NCBI GenBank assembly: GCA_011391635.1
Contig: JAABQD010000002.1
Span: 101,755 to 165,754, forward strand
Direction: 5' to 3'
From: Sulfurimonas sp.
GTDB lineage: Bacteria; Campylobacterota; Campylobacteria; Campylobacterales; Sulfurimonadaceae
Length of the DNA stretch: 64,000 nt
Translations under genes and position numbers: made by a program
Notes under the pieces: generated by a model
What the model was told of the DNA's origin: nothing
Databases searched by the model: none
Seen by the model: the letters and a program-made list of their open reading frames with translations, nothing else
Shown here: one piece after another, positions 8,111 through 17,524 of the stretch
How the letters are laid out: each line of letters starts with the position of its first letter
Numbering within the stretch: position 1 is the stretch's first letter

Positions 8111-11100
8111 ATGGCACTAAAAGTTGTTATTTCACATAAAACACATTACAAATATGATAAATTTATATCTCTTTCTCCTCATGTCATTCGACTTCGTCCA
8201 GCTCCGCATAGCAGAACACCTATTGAATCTTACTCTTTAAAGATAACTCCAGAAAACCATTTTATAAACTGGCAACAAGACCCATTTGGCAACTATCTTG
8301 CAAGGGTTGTATTTCCTGAAAAAGTAAAAGAGTTTGGTATTGATGTAGAAATTATTGCAGATTTAATTACTATAAACCCATTTGATTTTTTTGTGGATGA
8401 CTATGCTACTAATTACCCATTTGAGTACAAAGAAGAGTTAAAAAAAGAGCTTATTCCTTACCTTGAACTGAGTGAAGATGGCAAAAAGTTACAAAAATTT
8501 ATTCAAACGCTTGATTTAAAAGAGAGACCGATTAATGACTTTTTAGTCTATCTCAATACTGAAATTTATAAATATCTCAACTATACTATACGACTCGAGA
8601 GCGGTGTACAGACATGCGAAATCACACTTGGCAATAAACTTGGAAGTTGTAGAGATTATGCTTGGCTTTTTGTTCAAGTGCTTCGTCATTTAGGACTTGC
8701 TGCAAGATTTGTATCAGGCTATTTAGTACAACTCAAATCAGATATAGAATCGCTCGATGGTCCAAGTGGTCCTGAGGCAGATTTTACAGACCTTCATGCA
8801 TGGACAGAGGTTTATATCCCTGGAGCTGGTTGGTTAGGTCTTGACTCTACAAGCGGACTTTTTGCGGGAGAAGGACACATTCCTCTTGCATGTACTCCAT
8901 CATTTGAGAGTGCACATGCCATAGAAGGGATGAGCGACAAGTGTGAAACAGAGTTTGAGTACTCAAATACAGTAACTAGAATTTTTGAATCTCCTCGTGT
9001 GAGCAAACCTTATAGAGATGACCAATGGAATGCAATTTATAAGCTTGGTTTTGAGGTAGATAAAGAGCTTGAAGCCAACGATGTACGACTCTCTATGGGT
9101 GGTGAACCAACTTTTGTTTCTATTGATGATATGGAATCACCTGAATGGAATACAGATGCAGACGGAGTACATAAAAGAGAACTAGCAGACAAATTGGCAA
9201 GAAAACTTCTAGGTTCATTTACAAAAGGTGGACTACTCCATTACGCACAGGGCAAGTGGTATCCAGGTGAACCAATTCCTAGATGGCAAACTTCTATCAT
9301 CTGGAGAAAAGATGGCAAACAAATCTGGAAAAATCCTGAGCTTTTTGCAGATATGAATGAAACTTACACTTACACAACAGAGGACGCACACACTTTTATA
9401 AAAGAGTTGGCACTCACGCTTGGTGTAAGCGATAAAAATGTTGTCAAAGCGTATGAAGACCCTATTCATTACATTATGAAAGAAGCAGCTTTGCCTCTTG
9501 ATATGGATCCAATGAAAGTTGACCTTAACGATTCGCTTGAGAGACAAAATATAGCAAAAGTTCTCTCTCAAGGACTCAATCAGGAAGTTGGTTATATTCT
9601 CCCCCTCAATTTTGGAGAGACAAAATGGATAACTTCAGGATGGAAATTTAGAAGAGGAGAGCTTTTTCTCATTCCTGGAAATTCGCCAGTTGGTCTTAGA
9701 CTTCCGATGGACTCTTTAGAGCAAAAACCAAAAGAGGAGTTGCCACCACATTTTGAGCCAGACATGTTTGCAAAAATTGCAAAATTTAGCAAACTCAGAC
9801 AAAATGCAAAACAGAGATATCACGAAATGAAAAAGCTGGGTATCAAAGACCCTCAAGATGATATTTTTGTCAGAACTGCTCTCAATATTGAGACGAGAGA
9901 TGGCAAACTCTACATCTTTTTACCACCACTCAATCACACAGAAGCATTTTTAGACCTTGCAGTTTCTATCGAAGCCGTTGCGAAAAAACTTAATATTAAA
10001 GTAGTATTAGAAGGGTATGAGCCTCCACATGACTTAAGATTAGAAACCATCAAAGTCACACCTGACCCAGGTGTTATTGAGGTCAATATCCAACCAGCTA
10101 CTTCATGGAAAGATTTAAGTGACAACCTTTTTACACTCTATGAAGATGCAAGACAGTGCCGTTTAGGTACAGAAAAATTCATGCTTGATGGAAAACATAC
10201 TGGGACTGGCGGTGGAAACCATGTAACCATCGGTGCAATGAAACCATCCGACAGTCCGCTTCTTAGACGCCCTGAGCTTCTTCGTAGTCTTCTCACATTT
10301 TGGCAACACCACCCTGGACTTTCGTACCTCTTCTCTGGTGCTTTTATCGGACCAACCTCTCAAGCACCTCGTGTAGATGAGGGAAGATTAGAGAACCTTT
10401 ATGAATTAGAGATTGCTTTTTCTCAGATTCCTCAAGATCAGGAAGTTCCTTTTTGGCTCACAGATAGATTGTTTCGCCACATGTTGACAGATATCACAGG
10501 AAATACACACCGTTCAGAGTTTTGTATTGACAAACTTTACTCTCCAGATTCGAGCTCTGGACGACTTGGGATTTTAGAACTTCGAGCCTTCGACATGCCG
10601 CCACATTCTCAAATGGCACTTTTACAAATGCTACTTGTGAGAACGCTTGTATCTCTCTTTTGGAAAAAACCTTACAAACATAAACTTGTCCGTTGGGGAA
10701 CACAGCTTCACGATAAATTCTTATTGGAACACTATGTCAAAGAGGATATTAAAGATATCGTAGAGTTTTTAAATAACGAAGGGTATGCTTTTGAACTCGA
10801 TTGGTTCGACCCTTTCTTTGAGTTTAGATTTCCTCTTTATGGAATGGCTACAGTTGAAAATTTTCATCTTGAGCTTCGTGCTGCAATTGAGCCTTGGCAT
10901 GTACTCGGTGAAGAGAGTGGTTCTCAAGGAACTGCTCGATATGTGGATTCATCACTTGAGCGTGTGCAAGTAAAAGTTACTAACTTTGCTCCTGAACGCT
11001 ATGTGCTTACTTGTAACTCCGTTGTTGTTCCACTCAGCCCTACTGGAATTGAGGGAGAGTTTGTTGCAGGTGTCAAATACAAAGCATGGCAACCTTGGTC

Positions 11101-11482
11101 AGCACTCCATCCTACAATCGGAGTCGATACACCGCTGACTTTTGATGTTGTAGATAAATGGAACCAAAGATCAATCGGTGGCATGAGTTACTTTGTATCA
11201 CATCCAGGTGGACGCACTTATGATACATTTCCAGTGAACAGCTATGAAGCTGAATCCAGACGCATTAGTAGATTTTGGGATTTTAATCATACGCAAGGCG
11301 AACTCGAGTATGTTCCTACAGCCGTTGTAAAACAGAGCCTAGTAGATGTAAATGGTGCTTCAAGAGCAGTGCTTACAAAAGAAAAACCTGAAGGAAAAAA
11401 AGTATTTTACTTCCAAAATGTTGCACCAAGTATGGAGTATCCAAATACTCTAGATTTAAGAAGAAAGTGGGCTAAACAGTAG
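8111..11482 (+). CDS. Transglutaminase-like protease fused to DUF2126 amidoligase
   Basis: A large two-enzyme protein. Residues 1-85 are the beta-sandwich that precedes bacterial transglutaminase-like domains. The papain-like core follows with Cys180 (GSCRDYAW), His229 (DLHAW) and Asp245 (LDSTSG). From about residue 300 on it is a DUF2126 protein (LSMGGEPTFVS, GGGNHVTIG, FRHMLTDITGNTHRSEFCID), assigned in the literature to the glutamine-synthetase-like amidoligase superfamily. By family precedent it would form or edit peptide-like amide bonds; the substrate is unknown. It is the first gene of an operon with the ATP-grasp-alpha-E fusion (no gap) and a second transglutaminase. An upstream in-frame start at 8039 is rejected, because the 24 extra residues are hydrophobic junk and the ATG at 8111 has a strong ribosome-binding site. 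1123 residues is typical. Confidence 0.88.
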   Translation: MALKVVISHKTHYKYDKFISLSPHVIRLRPAPHSRTPIESYSLKITPENHFINWQQDPFGNYLARVVFPEKVKEFGIDVEIIADLITINPFDFFVDDYATNYPFEYKEELKKELIPYLELSEDGKKLQKFIQTLDLKERPINDFLVYLNTEIYKYLNYTIRLESGVQTCEITLGNKLGSCRDYAWLFVQVLRHLGLAARFVSGYLVQLKSDIESLDGPSGPEADFTDLHAWTEVYIPGAGWLGLDSTSGLFAGEGHIPLACTPSFESAHAIEGMSDKCETEFEYSNTVTRIFESPRVSKPYRDDQWNAIYKLGFEVDKELEANDVRLSMGGEPTFVSIDDMESPEWNTDADGVHKRELADKLARKLLGSFTKGGLLHYAQGKWYPGEPIPRWQTSIIWRKDGKQIWKNPELFADMNETYTYTTEDAHTFIKELALTLGVSDKNVVKAYEDPIHYIMKEAALPLDMDPMKVDLNDSLERQNIAKVLSQGLNQEVGYILPLNFGETKWITSGWKFRRGELFLIPGNSPVGLRLPMDSLEQKPKEELPPHFEPDMFAKIAKFSKLRQNAKQRYHEMKKLGIKDPQDDIFVRTALNIETRDGKLYIFLPPLNHTEAFLDLAVSIEAVAKKLNIKVVLEGYEPPHDLRLETIKVTPDPGVIEVNIQPATSWKDLSDNLFTLYEDARQCRLGTEKFMLDGKHTGTGGGNHVTIGAMKPSDSPLLRRPELLRSLLTFWQHHPGLSYLFSGAFIGPTSQAPRVDEGRLENLYELEIAFSQIPQDQEVPFWLTDRLFRHMLTDITGNTHRSEFCIDKLYSPDSSSGRLGILELRAFDMPPHSQMALLQMLLVRTLVSLFWKKPYKHKLVRWGTQLHDKFLLEHYVKEDIKDIVEFLNNEGYAFELDWFDPFFEFRFPLYGMATVENFHLELRAAIEPWHVLGEESGSQGTARYVDSSLERVQVKVTNFAPERYVLTCNSVVVPLSPTGIEGEFVAGVKYKAWQPWSALHPTIGVDTPLTFDVVDKWNQRSIGGMSYFVSHPGGRTYDTFPVNSYEAESRRISRFWDFNHTQGELEYVPTAVVKQSLVDVNGASRAVLTKEKPEGKKVFYFQNVAPSMEYPNTLDLRRKWAKQ

Positions 11483-13981
11483 ATGCCAATTTTTGATCGT
11501 TATGTTTTAGAATCATCATGTGATGAGATGTTTGATAGCCAAAAAAATATTAAAGAGCCTTGGATTGAAGTTACAAATGAACTCAAATCTTTAGGTTTTG
11601 AAACTTTAGAAGAAAAGCAGACAGAAATAGATTGGATACTCGAGGATAATGGTGTTACTTATAATATTTATAATAACAATATTGATGGAAGTGCAAATCG
11701 CTCATGGAGCATGGACCCCATTCCTTTTGTCATCTCTGAATCTGAATGGGAGACCATAACAAAAGGGCTTCAACAAAGAGCTACGCTCCTCAATCTTATT
11801 TTAAAAGATTTATACTCTGAGCAAAAACTCATTAAAGAGAATATCATTCCCGCAGAAGTGATATTTTCCCACAAAGGCTTCTCTCCGGAAGTACATGATT
11901 TTGGACTTAAAGAGAACTTCAATCTCTATTTTTACGCAACAGACCTCGCACGTGGACCTGATGGGAAAATGTGGGTTATCAACGATAGAACTCAAGCACC
12001 CTCAGGTCTTGGTTATGCCATAGAAAATCGTCTTGTTATGAATGTGATAGCAAAAGAGCTTTATCCAAATATAGAAACTAAAAAACTCTTCTCTTTTCTC
12101 GAAGAGTTCAAAGAACTCTTCAAAAAATTCAAGCACGATGCAGACTCTGTCGCTGCACTTCTTACACCTGGTCCCTATAATGAAACCTATTTTGAACACT
12201 CCTATCTCAGCTCATTTTTAAATATAGAACTTGTACAAGGGGAAGATTTACTCACAAAAAATGGCTCTCTCTGGCTCAAAAATTTAGGAGGGCTTAGAAA
12301 AGTAGATACACTCATCCGACGAGTCGATGATAGATACTGTGATCCCCTTGAGCTCAAAAATAGCTCCAAACTTGGTGTTGCCGGTCTTGTCGATGTTGTG
12401 CGTCAAAATAACCTCAATATGATAAATCCCGTTGGAAGTGCTATTTTAGAAAATATTGGTCTCAACCCATTTATGGAAAAAGTTGCACACTATTTTTTAA
12501 ATGAAACACTCATTCTTCCACAAATCGCTACATGGTGGTGTGGACAAGAAAAAGAGCTTGAATTTGTACTTGAAAACTTAGATAAACTCATTGTAAAGAA
12601 GATAGATAGAACCGAGAGTGTTCAAGTCTATTTTGGCAAGAATATGTCTGGGGAGGAGAGAGAAAATCTCAAAAATCTTCTTTTGCAACACCCAAATCAG
12701 TATGTGGCACAAGAGGAAATCAGCTTCTCAACTGTGCCTTATTACACCAATAAATCTATCGAGCCACGCAGTGCCACCATTCGAACTTTCTCACTCAAAT
12801 CAGAGGAAGGTTACTCCGTCATGAATGGAGGACTTGTGAGAGTCTCTTCTATCAAAGATGCTCTGCTTGTCTCTTCTCAAAGAGGCGGAACAAGTAAAGA
12901 TTTATGGATTTTAGGCTCGGATGCAAAAACAATCAACTTTGTAAATCGTTTTGAAAATACAAAATATTCAGATACCTTTATAAACAATTTATCCACACTC
13001 AAAGCGGAAAACCTTTTTTGGCTTGGTCGCTATCTTTCACGACTCATTACCACAACACGCTTTGTTTTGCACATTGTCAAAAAAATGACCAATTTTTACA
13101 GATATGAGGGGATGATTTCAAAAGAGTCTCAAGAGATTCTACAAAAAGCTCTTACCCATCTCACTATGACCTACCCTGGATTTTTTAGTGAAGACAACAA
13201 AAAGAAACTAGAGAGAAATCCGATGATAGAGATAGCCTCTGTTGTCAAAGATGCCTCCAGACAAGGGAGTTTATCTTTTACCTTTGCCATGCTCTCCAAC
13301 ACAAATATTAACCTCAAAGATATTTTGGCTATCGAATCAACCAAGGTATATGAAAAAATGAAAAAAGAGTGGAGCATGTTTGCAAAAAAAACAACACACT
13401 CCAATATCTCTATGGCAAGTGAACTTGAGAGAATGCTTCTATACATCATTGCCTATAAAGGACTTGTAAAAGAGAGTATTTACAAAGAACAAGGACTTAT
13501 TTTGTACGATATTGGGTACAACATTGAGAGTGCTTTACTGCTGATTTCTAAAGCTCGTTCTATTTTATGTTGGCATGTGGAAAAATCTGTTGAATATGAT
13601 ATATTGATGGGACTCCTCAACTCTATAGAGAGTTTTAATGCCTATCGAGCCAAATATAAAAGCTCTTTGCTTCTTGAAAATGTCATAGAATTTTTAATTT
13701 TCAACAGACAGTTTCCAAAATCTTTGGCATATAGAACAGATGAACTCCTCCAAGCTCTCAAACTTTTACCGAAGTCCAAAGATTCTCTTAGCTCCTATGA
13801 AAAACCTATTGCAGATGCAAATGAACTGCTTAAATCGCTCAATATAAGCGATTTAATGACAATCAATGAGAATGAAACACTCTATGCAACCTTTGACAAT
13901 GCTCTCTCCAAATTAGCTGGATTTTATATCGAATGCTCCAACGAATTTTCAAAAACCTATTTTTCACACTATGATGAGTAA
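11483..13981 (+). CDS. Circularly permuted ATP-grasp ligase fused to alpha-E domain
   Basis: Residues 1-500 are a circularly permuted ATP-grasp (type 2, DUF404/407): RSWSMDPIPFVIS, LQQRATLLNLILKDLYSE, DRTQAPSGLGYAIENR, LTPGPYNETYFEHSYL, SSQRGGTSKDLWIL. From about residue 505 begins an alpha-E (DUF403) helical domain, ENLFWLGRYLSRL. The fusion is known; elsewhere in this window the same two domains are separate genes (16852-18889). The ATP-grasp part is predicted to ligate an amino acid or peptide using ATP, and alpha-E is a partner of unknown mechanism. It starts directly after the upstream stop and ends 3 bases before the next gene, so it is in one operon. An 11-mer copy at 13571-13581 encodes CWHVEK in the alpha-E part. 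Confidence 0.87.
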   Translation: MPIFDRYVLESSCDEMFDSQKNIKEPWIEVTNELKSLGFETLEEKQTEIDWILEDNGVTYNIYNNNIDGSANRSWSMDPIPFVISESEWETITKGLQQRATLLNLILKDLYSEQKLIKENIIPAEVIFSHKGFSPEVHDFGLKENFNLYFYATDLARGPDGKMWVINDRTQAPSGLGYAIENRLVMNVIAKELYPNIETKKLFSFLEEFKELFKKFKHDADSVAALLTPGPYNETYFEHSYLSSFLNIELVQGEDLLTKNGSLWLKNLGGLRKVDTLIRRVDDRYCDPLELKNSSKLGVAGLVDVVRQNNLNMINPVGSAILENIGLNPFMEKVAHYFLNETLILPQIATWWCGQEKELEFVLENLDKLIVKKIDRTESVQVYFGKNMSGEERENLKNLLLQHPNQYVAQEEISFSTVPYYTNKSIEPRSATIRTFSLKSEEGYSVMNGGLVRVSSIKDALLVSSQRGGTSKDLWILGSDAKTINFVNRFENTKYSDTFINNLSTLKAENLFWLGRYLSRLITTTRFVLHIVKKMTNFYRYEGMISKESQEILQKALTHLTMTYPGFFSEDNKKKLERNPMIEIASVVKDASRQGSLSFTFAMLSNTNINLKDILAIESTKVYEKMKKEWSMFAKKTTHSNISMASELERMLLYIIAYKGLVKESIYKEQGLILYDIGYNIESALLLISKARSILCWHVEKSVEYDILMGLLNSIESFNAYRAKYKSSLLLENVIEFLIFNRQFPKSLAYRTDELLQALKLLPKSKDSLSSYEKPIADANELLKSLNISDLMTINENETLYATFDNALSKLAGFYIECSNEFSKTYFSHYDE

Positions 13982-13984
13982 ATT

Positions 13985-14947
13985 ATGACTTATACCCTTT
14001 ACCACAAAACAGAGTTTCATTACCAAAGTCTCGTTACTTTTAGTCACAATATTGCAAGATTGAAACCAAAAGATACTCCCTACCAAAAGCTTTTAGAGTT
14101 TGAACTAGAGATTATTCCAAATGCTTACGAATCACATGAATTCATCGATATGTTTGGCAATGAAAACATACATCTTCTAGTGAGAGAAGCACACCACTCT
14201 CTGTGTGTGATAGGAAAATCAAGAGTGGAAATTTATCCTGAAATTCTTGACGCACATAGCAACAGATTGAAGAGTAACAGCATTACCTATGGTCAGGCTC
14301 TTGAGCGACTATCGAAATTTAATAGCGAAGATTTAGAGGCAAAACAGTTTCTTTTTGAATCCGAACTCATCCCAACACACTCCAAAGCTATTCAAAGTTA
14401 TGCCTTAGAATCCTTTAGGCATGAGCGAGACCTTTTTGAGGCTGCCAATGAGTTTATGGGACGCATCTTTCATGACTTTGAATTTCTTGCAGGTTTTAGT
14501 GATGTGACAACACCCGTTGAGAAGATATTTAAAGCCAAAAAAGGTGTATGTCAAGATTTTGCACAATTGGCGATTGCCGCTTTGCGTTCTATCGGTTTGC
14601 CAGCAAAATATATGAGTGGCTACATCGAAACACTCCCACCGGAGGGACAAGAGAAACTCTTTGGTGCAGATGCCTCTCACGCTTGGTTTGCTCTGTACAT
14701 TCCACATGCCGGATGGGCAGAATTTGACCCAACCAATAACATTATTCCTAGCGGACAACATATACTTTTGGGTGAAGGACGAGACTATGCAGATATAGCA
14801 CCACTTAAAGGTGTAGTACAAAGTAGCGGAGGAAGTTACCTCTCAGTGATGGTAGATGTCAAGCAAGATGTGCCTATGAAACTCTCTCAGCAGATGCAAT
14901 CACAGAGTCAGACACAAAGCCAAATGCAAACACAGACACAATATTAA
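13985..14947 (+). CDS. Transglutaminase-like cysteine protease with Gln-rich tail
   Basis: Stand-alone member of the bacterial transglutaminase family: N-terminal beta domain (MTYTLYHKTEFHY), then the papain-like core with Cys189 (GVCQDFAQ), His232 (SHAWF) and Asp248 (FDPTN). These enzymes usually hydrolyse or transfer peptide amide bonds. It is the third gene of the plus-strand operon and a clear relative of the N-terminal third of the first gene. The last 19 residues are almost only Gln, Ser, Thr and Met (SQQMQSQSQTQ...), an unusual low-complexity tail beyond the domain. The IPHAGW stretch is encoded by a 10/11 match to the dispersed motif. No signal peptide, so probably cytoplasmic. Confidence 0.88.
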   Translation: MTYTLYHKTEFHYQSLVTFSHNIARLKPKDTPYQKLLEFELEIIPNAYESHEFIDMFGNENIHLLVREAHHSLCVIGKSRVEIYPEILDAHSNRLKSNSITYGQALERLSKFNSEDLEAKQFLFESELIPTHSKAIQSYALESFRHERDLFEAANEFMGRIFHDFEFLAGFSDVTTPVEKIFKAKKGVCQDFAQLAIAALRSIGLPAKYMSGYIETLPPEGQEKLFGADASHAWFALYIPHAGWAEFDPTNNIIPSGQHILLGEGRDYADIAPLKGVVQSSGGSYLSVMVDVKQDVPMKLSQQMQSQSQTQSQMQTQTQY

Positions 14948-14950
14948 AAT

Positions 14951-14979
14951 AATTTTCCACATGCCAAGAGTGGAAAATT
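14951..14979. terminator. Convergent hairpin built on the dispersed motif
   Basis: AATTTTCCAC (14951-14960) and GTGGAAAATT (14970-14979) form a perfect 10-bp stem around a 9-nt loop. The left arm plus the loop contain an exact motif copy (14956-14966). It sits 3 bases after the plus-strand transglutaminase stop and touches the stop of the convergent minus-strand gene, so it probably ends both transcripts. Confidence 0.6.
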
Positions 14980-15913
14980 ATCCACTCTTAATAATTCTAA
15001 ACGAGACCGCATTCTCAAAAATAAGTCCGTTTTTGTAGTGACACGCTATGACACCATTGCTTGGTGCTACAATTTTATGGATGACTTCACCCTCAATTGC
15101 GTGTATTATTTTTCCAATAGTCTCATCTTTGATTACATGCGAACCTATCTGTTTTGTCGGGATGAAAATACCGCTCTTTGGAGTTTTTACAATCTCAATG
15201 TCCTCTTTTGTGACAACTGTTGATTCAAATCCATTCAAAACTTTGTATTTTATAATCTTGTTTTTACTCAAAAAGCTGATAATTCCCTCTAAAACTTCAT
15301 TGGAACTATTCATATCAATCTGCGTCTCATTTGGACACATCACAGAGTATGCTTTTGTTCCCCAAAGTTGCCAATTGTATTGTAGTGACACGGTATCTGT
15401 AGGTCGCAACTCTTTATGATGCACGATTTTATAACCAAATTTCTTCGCATTTTTGATATCTTCATAGCCAGATTGAAAGAGCCTCACATAAGGAAAACAT
15501 GTGGATAAATCCTCTCTATTTTCCAAAATAATCCCGTGTGTATAACCACTAATCGCATCAAAGAGTCTCTTCGCAATTCTTTGCGTAGTTTCACCCTCCG
15601 CATATCCTGGAAACATCGTGTTGAGATTTGTCTTATCAAGTGGCCAAAATCGCTCATTGATGTTGAGTGCATAGTGATTAATCGATGGAATAACCAAAAT
15701 ATTTCCCAAAATATTTTTGGATTCACTGATGCTATTTTTTAAAAAATCAACTAATTTTGAAGCTGTATAAAGAGGCAAAATAGTTTTACCCTCCATAGCT
15801 CCAACAATCGCAACAGTTGGAGCATCAGGATTACTCCCTTCAAACAAATATCCTTCAACGATTAAAGGAGCACGATTGAGTGAATTAATTCTTAGTATTT
15901 CAATTTTTTTCAT
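14978..15913 (-). CDS. Succinylglutamate desuccinylase/aspartoacylase-like paralogue, catalytic residues lost
   Basis: Paralogue of the next gene upstream (15900-16850) with the same overall plan, including the beta-rich C-terminal domain (GIFIPTKQIGSHV). The M14 active site is not conserved. Where the active relative has GTHGDE with zinc ligands His and Glu, this protein has GAMEGK (38-43). The DLNR motif is TNLNTM, and the third zinc His aligns with Glu131. It therefore looks like a pseudoenzyme or a ligand-binding subunit. ATG at 15913 (MKKIEIL) is chosen over an upstream start that would add 30 residues overlapping the neighbour; it overlaps the upstream stop by 14 bases. Fourth and last gene of the minus-strand operon. 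Confidence 0.78.
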   Translation of the reverse strand: MKKIEILRINSLNRAPLIVEGYLFEGSNPDAPTVAIVGAMEGKTILPLYTASKLVDFLKNSISESKNILGNILVIPSINHYALNINERFWPLDKTNLNTMFPGYAEGETTQRIAKRLFDAISGYTHGIILENREDLSTCFPYVRLFQSGYEDIKNAKKFGYKIVHHKELRPTDTVSLQYNWQLWGTKAYSVMCPNETQIDMNSSNEVLEGIISFLSKNKIIKYKVLNGFESTVVTKEDIEIVKTPKSGIFIPTKQIGSHVIKDETIGKIIHAIEGEVIHKIVAPSNGVIACHYKNGLIFENAVSFRIIKSG

Positions 15914-16850
15914 CAGTATTCCCAAATATTCTCGCCAAAAGTGAACCCTCATATACAATCGGGTACTCTCTGAGTGTAAATAAAATTCCACCGCTTGGTG
16001 CATAAATAGTCTCTAAAATTGCACCATCAAGCGGATTGACGATAGTGCCGATTTTTGCATTTTTTGTGATGACTTCACAGTGATTCAGTTCTGGTACAAA
16101 AAGCCCACTCGTAGGAGCATTGATGTAAAAAACCTCTCCGATTTCTGAGAGAAATGGCTCACGGGATTCAAACTTTTCATCTGTCGTGATGATGCCCTCT
16201 TTTTTCATGAGGTTGAGAATCCCATTGAGAAGTTGCACTCCATACTCTTTTGTCAGACGCATTCCAACGCCCATCTCAACGACCAAAGTTCTTGTTCCCA
16301 TCTGATTAAGTGTATGAGAAAAAGTTGCTTCAAGTACCGTGACCGCATCGTGTATCCAAATAAAGTCGCAGTTCAACTCTTTGGCATGTGGAAGTGTAAA
16401 CTCTGAAAACTCTTTGTTAATTCGTATCTGTGGAATCTCTCGCAAGAAAATATTAGAAGAGTGGATATCTATCGCAATATCGCTCCCCTTGACATCTTGT
16501 GCCAAAGCATATACAACCTGCCCTGGAAGATACTCCTCTTTTCCACCTGGAAAAGCTCTGTTTAAATCCACTTCATAGAGTGGAAAGCCTCTTGTAATAG
16601 AGTCAATTCCCAAAGCATTCACCGCTGGATAGAGGTCTATGATACCATTGATAAGGCTTGAATTTTTATTTAGCCATGATGAAAGTAAGTAGATGACATA
16701 TTGACCTTCAAGCTCGTCGCCATGTGTACCGCTTACTATACTGATTCTTTTTAAATTATCTTTTTTGTGAGTTGGCTCAAATCTGCTTCTTTTGATGCTG
16801 AGTGTTTCGCCAACTGGAAGTTGTGAGGAAAAAATTTCTGTTATTTGCAT
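15900..16850 (-). CDS. Zinc hydrolase of succinylglutamate desuccinylase/aspartoacylase (M14) family
   Basis: Predicted zinc-dependent deacylase or carboxypeptidase. Visible are ligands His43 and Glu46 (GTHGDE), the substrate-binding DLNRAFPG (95-102), the third ligand His130 (AIDIHSSN) and the general base Glu192 (VVEMG). The C-terminal beta domain is present. It lies 1 base after the alpha-E gene and upstream of its degenerate paralogue. Pairing an amide-cleaving M14 enzyme with amide-forming ATP-grasp proteins suggests that one makes and the other removes a modification; that is inference. LPHAKE is encoded by a motif copy (16382-16392). Confidence 0.85.
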   Translation of the reverse strand: MQITEIFSSQLPVGETLSIKRSRFEPTHKKDNLKRISIVSGTHGDELEGQYVIYLLSSWLNKNSSLINGIIDLYPAVNALGIDSITRGFPLYEVDLNRAFPGGKEEYLPGQVVYALAQDVKGSDIAIDIHSSNIFLREIPQIRINKEFSEFTLPHAKELNCDFIWIHDAVTVLEATFSHTLNQMGTRTLVVEMGVGMRLTKEYGVQLLNGILNLMKKEGIITTDEKFESREPFLSEIGEVFYINAPTSGLFVPELNHCEVITKNAKIGTIVNPLDGAILETIYAPSGGILFTLREYPIVYEGSLLARIFGNTDEKN

Positions 16851-16851
16851 G

Positions 16852-17523
16852 TTAATTTACGATTAAACTCTCTATTTTTTTATGTATAGTATCCATTATA
16901 TCTTCATGGTTGATACTTTGTTCTTGTGTCTGTTTTGATTGCATATCTTTGTCCGTAGATAAAATACCTAGGATAGTATGAATCTCATCTACAATTACCA
17001 TAGCGACCTCTTTATCTTTATCAAATCTAAAATGATAATCCGCTTCTTCAACTAGTTTTCCTAATCTTAAAAAATAATCACTATATTTTCTAAGCTCTCT
17101 TTTGGAGAATTGTCCCCAAATCTCACTGATAAGTGATTGTGCATGATCTATAAATTTGTAATCAATCATCATGTGACTTTTAGACATATTTCCAAAAAGC
17201 GCATGAAGAGCAATAATCTCTCCAAAAGCTTCCATGTTGATGTAATTACGACTAATAATTGTATTTTCTCTTGCATAACCCATAAGTACATTCAAGTTTG
17301 CGGAGTGGTCTCCTAATATGGAGTTACATAAAAACTCTTGTGCATTGTTATATTCCAAATCCACACCAAGTGTTTTATAAAGCTTCACACCAGCCTCTTT
17401 ATCCACATCTATAATACAATCATACGCACTAATAATCTGAAGCAGAGTTGCTTCGATTCTCTCCAAATATCTTCCAAGCCAGTAGAGATTTGTTGCTACA
17501 TTTGCTGTTAGTAATTGTTCCAT
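16852..17523 (-). CDS. Alpha-E domain protein (DUF403)
   Basis: 223 residues, nearly all helical, with the family N-terminus NVATNLYWLGRYLERIEATLL. In this family the protein is always coded next to, or fused with, circularly permuted ATP-grasp ligases and transglutaminases; its biochemical role is not established. Here it follows the ATP-grasp gene by 1 base and is followed by the M14 hydrolase. It is homologous to the C-terminal third of the fusion at 11483-13981. Confidence 0.88.
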   Translation of the reverse strand: MEQLLTANVATNLYWLGRYLERIEATLLQIISAYDCIIDVDKEAGVKLYKTLGVDLEYNNAQEFLCNSILGDHSANLNVLMGYARENTIISRNYINMEAFGEIIALHALFGNMSKSHMMIDYKFIDHAQSLISEIWGQFSKRELRKYSDYFLRLGKLVEEADYHFRFDKDKEVAMVIVDEIHTILGILSTDKDMQSKQTQEQSINHEDIMDTIHKKIESLIVN

Positions 17524-17524
17524 T

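Noticed and set aside
14405..14821. 138-codon minus-strand frame opposite the second transglutaminase
   Set aside because: It lies wholly antisense to a gene with intact catalytic motifs and has no family features.
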